Source: Hygrocybe punicea (taxonomy: Eukaryota > Basidiomycota > Agaricomycetes > Agaricales > Hygrophoraceae). From it: 64,000 bases of DNA. Below the pieces are notes generated by a model. That model was not told the DNA's origin, made no database searches, and saw only the letters and a list, made by a program, of their open reading frames with translations. The stretch lies in assembly GCA_963556145.1 (NCBI GenBank), contig OY744462.1, forward strand, positions 3,038,001 to 3,102,000, given 5' to 3'. Of the stretch, positions 57,005 to 64,000 are shown one piece after another (the first letter of the stretch is position 1; each line of letters opens with the position of its first letter). The translations under genes and the position numbers were made by a program.

Positions 57005-57490
57005 CACTAAAGCAATATACGAGAAACTTTTACACAAAACCCCAGAGGGTTTTTACCTCATCACTGACTCGGCCTTCCCTCATGGCTGTTCAGGGATTGG
57101 TGAACGTATTTGAGTACCCTTGACAGTTCACAGCCACCTTCCCAGCAACCCAGTTGAGCCTGACAATATTCTGGCTTTTGATTGTCAAGTCCTTTCATAT
57201 CAGCAGACAGCTGAATGGGGTAACCACATCATTTACACTTTGTTCGGGCGATTGCACCTCCCTCTGCCTGCTTGGGATTACTCTGGGAGAGTGGAGCTAT
57301 TGGAAGATTGTGTACGGCTGCACAATCTTCGCACCCACCTGATTGGGCTGAATGAAATTTGAACTGTTTACATGCCGCTGTGGAAACTGACAGGGTTGGA
57401 TGCCATCTGGGATGGCCTTGAGTGTAGAATTTTTTCTTCAGATAGGAACACTCGAGTAACTCGTTACAAGGCAGTTGCCTCATCTTCGTA
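57005..57490 (+). pseudogene. Harbinger transposase, C-terminal half
   Basis: It reads AIYEKLLHKTPEGFYLITDS with the second Asp. After an in-frame TGA it continues with ILAFDCQVLSYQQTAEWGNH and GRVELLEDCVRLHN with the Glu, another stop, and VTRYKAVASSS at the end. It is collinear with residues from about 275 to the end of copy 1. Confidence 0.8.
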
Positions 57491-57682
57491 GTTTTTTTTA
57501 GCAAAAATTTTTATTACTGCTCAAAAGTCCAAGGTTATTAAATGAAAACCTATGTACACAAAGTAAGGAGAGAGCGGGGAGTCCATTTCTTCTGGGTATA
57601 TCTCTAGACATCTCTAGATTCACATGCACATTTACTCCAAGGCTATTTTCTCCTTCACCTCTGCACTAGACTCTCATGTGAA

Positions 57683-59838
57683 TCACATGGTGCCCAGTGA
57701 ATCACCTGCATGATCTGACTCATTGCTCCCAACCCATATCGTGGCACGGTCACCATCCTTGTATTGAATTTCTTGGCAGCGGAGTGCGCGCTCAGTGGCA
57801 GGATGAACTGGTTTGGTCGCATGGGAATCATTGATGTAAGCCATTATTTCGGCCTTGTCAAGCTTTCGCACAGTTTCTTTGCGTTCATGCTCGAGATCAG
57901 AAATACGCATGCGGAGGACCTCAATGGTGGACTGGGCATCACATACCTGGCTCATGAGACTAAGAATCTGTGTGGTTTGCATAGAATGGGTGCTCCTCTC
58001 TTCAGTTATCGCAGCCTGGGCCTGGGGATCTAAAGCCGTAGAGATCGTTCACAGGAATGCATTCCCTGCATTTTTTCCAGGGTGTGCAATGTAGAGACTC
58101 GACATCCCTCTGAGTCCGTACTGTCGATATATCACGAATCCGGATGAACCCAACACCTCCAAACGATTCCCATTCTAACCCGACGTAACCTGACGTGACA
58201 TGACCCGATGTGACCGATGTGACCTGACACATGCTGCTTTGTGACGGCCACTTTTGGACCAAATCTGGCAGCCTCAGAAGCCCCAGAGTTCTAATAATAG
58301 GAGACAGATCTCATCGGACTCGATCCCCAACTTCGGACTTGCCATATTTATGCATCCCCTCGTCCTTTTGGAGATATGTAGCACATTTTAGATCTTTTCC
58401 TTGGTTATTCTTTTTCCCCTCCATTTTACTGTCTATGTTGCTTTGCAACCCCCCTTTCAACATCCCCATTCCATCTTTTCTTTGTAGTATCTATCAGCCG
58501 AAATAGACATGTCTGAAAGTAGATTACTTACTCCTGTACTATAAAAACAGTCCCCGACGACCGTACAAAAAAAAGAGATACCATTAGTCCATTTCCCTCA
58601 TAGTCAGAATCATTTTAATCACTTCAAATGCTCGTCCTCGTAGACCCTTAGATTATTATAGTTCATTTCATCGTCTTTATCATTGTTCTCATTATTTGTT
58701 CATTGTTTCCGACCCGACCCGACCCGACCTGACCCGACCTGACCCGCCATACCCGACATCGTCGGCATCGTCGGGTTTGTCGTTATTTATCCGTTTTCAG
58801 TCCGTTCATCGCCGGGTGTGTTATTATTAGTCCAGTTTTACGCGGCGTCTGTACTTTTACTTACATTCCCTTCCTTTACTATTATCCCCGACACTGATTA
58901 TCCACAGTCACTTCTACACTGACACCCCTCTGGTTAGGATCTTTATCATTATTGTTCCAAAGCCACCCCGAACCCGCATCTACAGCAAGCATAGCGGTTT
59001 GTGAACGATGAGACACTGTGACATCAGGCTCCTGCTTAACAACAGGTGCTTGCTTCGCAACCTTTTTGTTGAAAACTTTATCGTATGTGGATGCATCGTC
59101 GCTGTCATCAGAGACCTCAATATACTCCCCCTCATTGTTGTTGTCGGGGCCCCATGTACAGAACTTTTCATCCATGAGATCGTATATCGCATGTGCACAA
59201 TCTACATATGCAGGGCAGTCGGCACGTCCTGTGGGCTTCAGCCTGCGAACAATCTCCTTGAATTTGCGCTCAAGGGAGTCTGCATTTCGCTCCAGCCAGT
59301 TATTCGATCGTGCCCATTCCTCGTACTGCACGGCAACAGCATTCCAAGTCATCGCCCCAGTCGGTAATTCTTCCTCCAAGATATCCATCAATGTTTCGAT
59401 ATCCTCGTTCAAGTAGTTGGAGGAACCACGACTATGACTGTCATGACCGCCATGGGCTTTCTTCACAGGGGGGGAGGCTGCGAGGTTTGCCACACCAGCC
59501 TGCCGCTTGAGGCCATGGGTCTTAATTGGTGCATTGGGGACTTGCTTCGCTTTGCCTTTCCCACCAGCAATGACATGCTGAGCACCTGCGACTGTGGCGA
59601 CAGGTTGCGTGCTTTTCCTTCGAAGAGAGACCGGGACATTTTCACCAATAGTGGCATCCAAAAGGGGGGTGGACAAAGTGTCAGGTAATGCAGAAACGGG
59701 AGGTGCAGGAACAGGAGGCCCAGGGAGAATCTGCTGTGGGCATGGGTAATAAGGGGGGTCAGCATGAAGAGTCGGCGGCTGTGGATCACGATCAGGATCA
59801 TCATACCTGACACATAAATACCACTTATGAAAACTCAT
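57683..59838 (-). pseudogene. Harbinger Myb-like gene (copy 2), split by a solo LTR
   Basis: The N-terminal exon (59838-58985) has a Pro-rich head, VPVSLRRKSTQPVATVAGAQ, a Myb-like block (NEDIETLMDILEEELPTG ... MTWNAVAVQYEEW ... RLKPTGRADCPAYVDCAH) and an acidic stretch. The LTR (58090-58984) separates QTAMLA from PGKNAG. Beyond it the C-terminus (58085-57683) has one in-frame stop, then TQILSLMSQV and coiled-coil text. Joining across one copy of GCAA restores the reading frame seen in copy 1. Confidence 0.8.
58090..58984. mobile_element. Solo LTR, 895 bp, with 4-bp TSD
   Basis: It begins TGTAGAGACTCGAC and ends CCCGCATCTACA, giving the inverted hexamer TGTAGA/TCTACA. GCAA flanks both sides (58086-58089 and 58985-58988). 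A TATAAAA-like box and CCGACC tandem words (58710-58745) lie inside. The target reading frame is known from copy 1, which fixes the boundaries. Confidence 0.88.
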
Positions 59839-60420
59839 TCAGACGTCCAAATTGTCACCCTGGGGCCAAACAATGCGAGCTTCAGGAATAGATTGAAGGG
59901 TTGATAATAAAATTGAGAGTGAAAATTGAAGATAACGATGTATAGTTGCAGGAACCAATGCGAAGATGAGTGAGAGGGAATGAGAAGGCACAGTGGTAGT
60001 GAGGTGATGAAGAACCAGTGCTAATGCTCCAGCTGCATCTAGGGAGCGGCGGTAAAGGCGCAGAACACTTCTTGAGTTTGTATCAGGCCGTGGTATTGTG
60101 CCACTAACCCAGGCCACTGCAAAACCAGCATCCAGGACGTAATGAAAGGTTTTGATGTCAAGGTCCATGACAGTGATGAACGCCTTGTTGCAGCTGCTAG
60201 CATACAGCTGCTGCCAGGGAGTGCCCCCGCGAGGGTTTGGTAAAAGGTCAGGTCGACACAAGTAGTGTTGCGTGATGCGCCGGCGTTTGGTTCTGAGACG
60301 ACACGATTTGAGGATGCCTAACCCAAGGAGGGTCACACAGGCCAGGAGCTGTTGGTGATGGTAATGGTCACTTTCATCCTCATCCTCTTCAGCAATGAGA
60401 AGGGCGGCGATGTCGTCCAT
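59839..60420 (-). pseudogene. Harbinger transposase, N-terminal part
   Basis: About 193 codons are open from MDDIAALLIAEEDEDESD. The block RRRITQHYLCRPDLLPNPRG and TIHRYLQFSLSILL match copy 1 residues 1-190. Coding homology ends at ARIVWPQGDN, where the sequence passes directly into the 5' side of the Myb-like gene. The catalytic domain is absent here. Confidence 0.85.
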
Positions 60421-61045
60421 GATGAATAATAATGTGTTATTATTGTATTACTATTAGTAGTATTTGTCCTACGGTCTGAGAAGCCACATTAAACCAGACA
60501 TTTTTTTTTTAAGAGTCCAAAAGGGTCAAATTTATGATATGTTTTATTATTTATGCTGCGGATATAGGTCCATTGATCATCATAAACTTCATCGCATATA
60601 ATAAATCTAATTATATTGTAATAACATATATTTCATCATATGTTTGGGTTTATATAGAGTTATTTGAGCTTTAGTAAACAAATACAAATAGATCTAAACA
60701 AGAACACATAATGTGCTCTTCTATGAATATTATCACTGGACATTTGTGAGTGATGTTTCAACTTGGCCATATGACAAACAAATACAAGTAAACAAACCTA
60801 ATATGGTTAGATTACTTTGTATTTTAATTTTGGTTTTGGTCAATTTTCTTATGTAATCATGATTATGTAATCATTAGTAACCAAGAATTTGAACCTTATT
60901 GCACTTTTGGCTCTTGAACCTGAACCACCACCTTCCCTATTTGGTGTGTTAAGTCCACATTTTTTGACTGTTTTGGCTCGTTTAAGCTCAGTTTTTCATA
61001 TTTAGACTCTGAAAAAATGTTTTCTGGATCAGGTGATGTGCCTGG
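60421..61045. other. AT-rich flank of Harbinger copy 2
   Basis: The first 120 bp match the region right of copy 1 (shared GGTC...GGATAT text), so the element extends somewhat further. The rest is AT-rich. Near 60960-61030 it resembles the end of the 302-bp tandem unit found at 61438-62040. Confidence 0.5.
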
Positions 61046-61428
61046 CACAGGGTGCATGGTAGCATACTGTATAATGCAGTATGTTGAATTTATTGGACAA
61101 GTATACTAAATATTGTTATCATATTGTTGCACACAGTATTCAAAAAGCATTCAAAATGATGATTCAATATTTTGAAACAAAGTACATTACCAGTATTGAA
61201 TGGCAATTTTACAATACTACTTCAATAATTTCAGTAAATGTCTTGTTATTCAAGCAGTATTCTAAAAGTGTCATTCAATACTAGTAATTTACTTTGTCTC
61301 AAAATATTGAATCATCATTTTGAATACTCTTTGAATACTGTGTGCAATGATATGATATCAATATTCAGTATACTTGTCCAATAAATTCAACATACTTCAT
61401 TACACAGTATGCTACCATGCACCCTGTG
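61046..61428. mobile_element. 383 bp CACAGGGTGC palindromic MITE
   Basis: Ends are CACAGGGTGCATGGTAGCAT and its inverse, with TGG on both sides (61043-61045 and 61429-61431). The whole length is an imperfect palindrome. It shares outer sequence and CAAGTATACTAAATAT text with the larger element at 35891-48696. Confidence 0.85.
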
Positions 61429-61437
61429 TGGACCATT

Positions 61438-62040
61438 CAGGGTTCAATGCTGACATAATCTTTCCTTTTTTAGACATAAAAGTTGAAAATTCTTCGGATT
61501 TTCATGCTTTTTATTTCCTGTTCCTCTGTTTTCTTTCCTGGACCACTGGTAATGTCTTCAATCTGTATATATTGTTGTTTGTTAACATAATATATCATTT
61601 TACAGCCCATCTCCCTGTCAATTTTCAAAGTTTGTACAAATTTCATGTTTTTTCACCTTTTTTACTTGTTTAAGCTCAGTTTTCCATATTCAGACTCCGA
61701 AACAAAGCAATCTGTATCAGGTGATCTCCCTACACCATCCAGGGTCCAATGCTGATGTAATTTTTCATTTTATAGACAAAAAAGTCGACAATTCTTGAGA
61801 TTTTTATGCTTTTTCTTTTCTCTGGCTCTGTTTTGTATCTTGGACCACTGGTAATGTCTTTTATTGGTGTAAATTGTTATTGGTTGACATAATCTATCAT
61901 TTGCTAGCCAATCTTCCTGTCAACATTCAAAGTATGTGGAAATTTCGCATTTTTTCACCTTTTTAGATTGTATAAGCTCACTTCTTAACCTACAGGTTTA
62001 CAGTGGATCTTTTCTGGCTCAGGTATGAATCTATTACCAT
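61438..62040 (+). repeat. 302-bp tandem repeat, two units
   Basis: Two head-to-tail units start CAGGGTTCAATGCTGA (61438) and CAGGGTCCAATGCTGA (61740). They share GACCACTGGTAATGTCTT, TGTTAACATAAT-type and TTTTTTCACCTTTTT blocks. A third, diverged unit may follow, and a partial one precedes the inserted MITE at 61046. Confidence 0.8.
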
Positions 62041-62294
62041 CTATGATCAAATGTTTACATATTATATTCATATATGGCCTTAAAATGTGGAATTTCTTGG
62101 AATTTTTGCATTTGTACTGTAATGTGTTGTTGAATTTGTATTGGTGTGTTGTTTATTTATCTTCTCCAGATATATTTGACATACAAATATCATTATCCAG
62201 CTTCTACTATCATAAAAACTATAAAATTGTTCACAAAAATGTTAAAAATGTCATCCATGTCACAATGTCTTAGGATTTTTATCATTGCAATGTC

Positions 62295-63774
62295 TTGCTG
62301 TCATTGGGATTGGCCTTGTGCCTCCTGCAAATGTCATACAAAATGTTCATGTCACACCAACATGTCTCTGTTATATCAATTGTCATGCTGTGTCCAATTA
62401 CTGTCAATTTTTATAAAGACAATTTGCCAAAGTATGAAAATCCCACTTATTTACCAAGTTTAATCCAATTTCATTGTACTGATCTCCAGTCAACTTCTTT
62501 CTCCACATCACCAAACGCTGAAAAAATCACAAATATCCACAACAGCACTGAATTTGTTCTTTCTAGTTGTAAATCAGCTCATTGCTCTTTTCTATTTGAA
62601 CTATATGCCAGAATCTTCTTGAACATGTTTGTTTTACTTTCTGAGTATTATTGTGCAACCAGCATTACTAATAAGTGCATGTATATTAAGTTGAAACTTC
62701 AACAGAATCTGTTCAGAAAACATGACTTCAGAGCTTACTTGAAATATGTTACAAAACAACCTATATTAGCAAATGGAGCCATTCTGTTGTTCATCTTGGT
62801 TCTGTATCATTACCTAGCTTGTCAAGTTTCTGCTCAATATATTTGCAATAAAACTTCGAAATTATTTGACATTTTCAAGTCTGAAAATATACCTCTTAAT
62901 TCTAACATTGATATTGAATGCATTGGTGGAGGCAAAGCAAATATATTCTCATTTCATGAACTAATGCCTGCTTCAACCAATAACAATGCTAGTATGGATG
63001 CAGCTAAATATAAATTCCACTCTTATATGCCTAAAAATCACACACTCTCATTGGAATCATCATCTGAAAAGTCACATGTAATTGTAAATCACCCATTTGA
63101 ACTGTTACTTCCAAAGTTGACCATTGCAAACTTGAAAGTGATTGCAGCTACTCATAGCATTCTTGTCCACTCAAAAATGAATCAGGCATCAATTGAAACT
63201 GCAATACAGAATCATGTGTGCTCCAACTGTGCTGAATTTGTATCAATCTTTGAATTTATTGATGAAGAAGTAATTGCTATTCACAAGAAAACCTCAAACA
63301 CCAGAGCAGTCAATAAATTTAAAGTACAACATCCTGACAAATATACACAACGAAATCTAGCAGCTGTGCAGAAATTTCACAATGAACACCCTGATAAGCA
63401 TGCCAAACAACATCTAGCAGGTGTGCAGAAATATCAGAGTGAAAATCTAGAGAAACATGGCAAACAAAATCTGGCAGCTATCCAGAAATTTCATCTGGAA
63501 CATCCTGAGAAACATGCAATACAAAACCTTGCAGCTGTACAAAAATTTCACCTAGAACATCCTGAGAAGCACGCAACACAAAACCTTGCAGCTGTTATAA
63601 AATTCAAAGTTGATCATTATGACAAGCATCTGCAACACACATTAAATGCAGTTTGAAGACATACCATGAATCATCCTGAGCAGCATGCACAAACAAATCA
63701 GACCTCTGTTCTGACATACAGAGACAATATTCAATTCCCTCTAGAACCACCTTCAGCAAAATTGCAACACACCA
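62295..63774 (+). pseudogene. N-terminal region of a Helitron-type polyprotein, truncated
   Basis: A 453-codon frame is open to 63656. Its first part has no family motif. It then contains KLTIANLKVIAATHSILVHS followed by a Cys pair (HVCSNCAEF), which is SAP-like, then five 19-residue tandem repeats. In the next frame the text continues with HPEQHAQTNQT and FPLEPPSAKLQHTI before a poly(T) tract. As I recall, basidiomycete Helitron Rep-helicase proteins have such SAP-like and repeat parts ahead of a PPS..LQ..I motif. The identification is therefore plausible but not proved. The downstream Rep and helicase are cut off by the retroposon at 63775. Confidence 0.45.
63308..63650 (+). repeat. 57-bp (19-residue) tandem repeats
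   Basis: Five to six units of the type NLAAVQKFHLEHPEKHATQ lie in succession. The third-to-fifth units are most alike at the DNA level, which points to recent duplication. Confidence 0.85.
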
Positions 63775-64000
63775 TTTTTTTTTTTTTTTTTTTTTTTTGT
63801 CAGATTTATTGTCCCGCAGGGTTGTACCCTATGTCGGACGTTACATGTGGGCGAAGAGTATACTAGTGAAGTAGAAAAAATATATGAAAATTGGGATCCG
63901 TCCCAATTCCTGCGCCTCTGGTTTACGAATGTAGACACGATGGAGTAAGTCCCCCGTGACCCCAGCATATCCAATGCTGTTTTAGACGTCTGGCCTGGCT
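63775..64000 (-). mobile_element. 3' end of a poly(A) retroposon (minus strand)
   Basis: A run of 24 T (63775-63798) is followed by GTCAGATTTATTGTCCCGC. On the minus strand this is a 3' end with AATAAA six bases before a poly(A) tail. It interrupts the Helitron-like coding text. The upstream part of the retroposon runs off the window, so LINE, SINE or processed-transcript origin cannot be distinguished. Confidence 0.65.

Larger units (their letters stand above)
57005..60420. mobile_element. PIF/Harbinger element (copy 2), rearranged
   Basis: The order is transposase C-terminal half (+), Myb-like gene (-) interrupted by a solo LTR, then transposase N-terminal half (-). In copy 1 the two transposase halves are contiguous. 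The order here is explained by inversion of the block Myb plus transposase C-half relative to the N-half. Both genes are broken. Confidence 0.8.

Overview
The window looks like a chromosomal segment of a basidiomycete (Agaricomycete-type) fungus. Three host genes are recognisable. They have 50-60 bp GT-AG introns and products typical of fungi: a CDC50/LEM3 flippase subunit (+, 1211-2674), an RNA 3'-phosphate cyclase (-, 5090-3809) and a Zn2Cys6 transcription factor (-, 52929-49848). Almost everything else is transposable elements, many nested. Several can be delimited to the base because both terminal repeats and target-site duplications (TSDs) are visible.

Left part (1-20.6 kb): the 3' end of a Helitron (1-1132) is followed by CDC50 and the cyclase. 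A 3.6 kb near-complete palindrome (5176-8772, 8-bp TSD GATCCGAA) lies 86 bp upstream of the cyclase start codon. A second palindrome of 1.1 kb (8828-9921, 6-bp TSD TACAAC) follows 55 bp later. Then comes a decayed Helitron of the same family as the first (to 15620), with Rep HUH/tyrosine motifs, a PIF1-type helicase and an OB-fold-like gene, itself interrupted by a 745 bp MITE with an 8-bp TSD. A tyrosine-recombinase retrotransposon (15621-20560) abuts the Helitron terminus. It has textbook split direct repeats (A1-ORFs-B1-A2-B2), and A2 is interrupted by a solo LTR.

Middle part (20.6-35.9 kb): a decayed Ty1/copia element is split by a 3119 bp hAT transposon (23491-26609, TSD CTTGGAAT). It is followed by a PIF/Harbinger element with an apparently intact DDE transposase and a convergent Myb-like gene.

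Right-centre (35.9-48.7 kb): a palindromic element with CACAGGGTGC ends and a 3-bp TSD (TAA) has been split near its centre by a 10,524 bp hAT element (37065-47588, TIR TAGTGTTGCCGCGG, TSD CTTTTGAC). This large hAT carries a BED-finger transposase gene with two lesions, a decayed unknown gene, tandem repeats, and an open, spliced casein-kinase-I-like gene (45975-47177). The kinase inside exact hAT boundaries is the strongest lead in the window.

Right part (48.7-64 kb): the transcription factor gene, another MITE, a reverse-transcriptase fragment, LTR fragments, and a second Harbinger copy that appears internally inverted and hit by a solo LTR. After these come an AT-rich tandem repeat, a small CACAGGGTGC palindrome, a Helitron-like N-terminal coding region and the poly(A) end of a retroposon. 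All family calls rest on motif recognition by eye; no database search was run.
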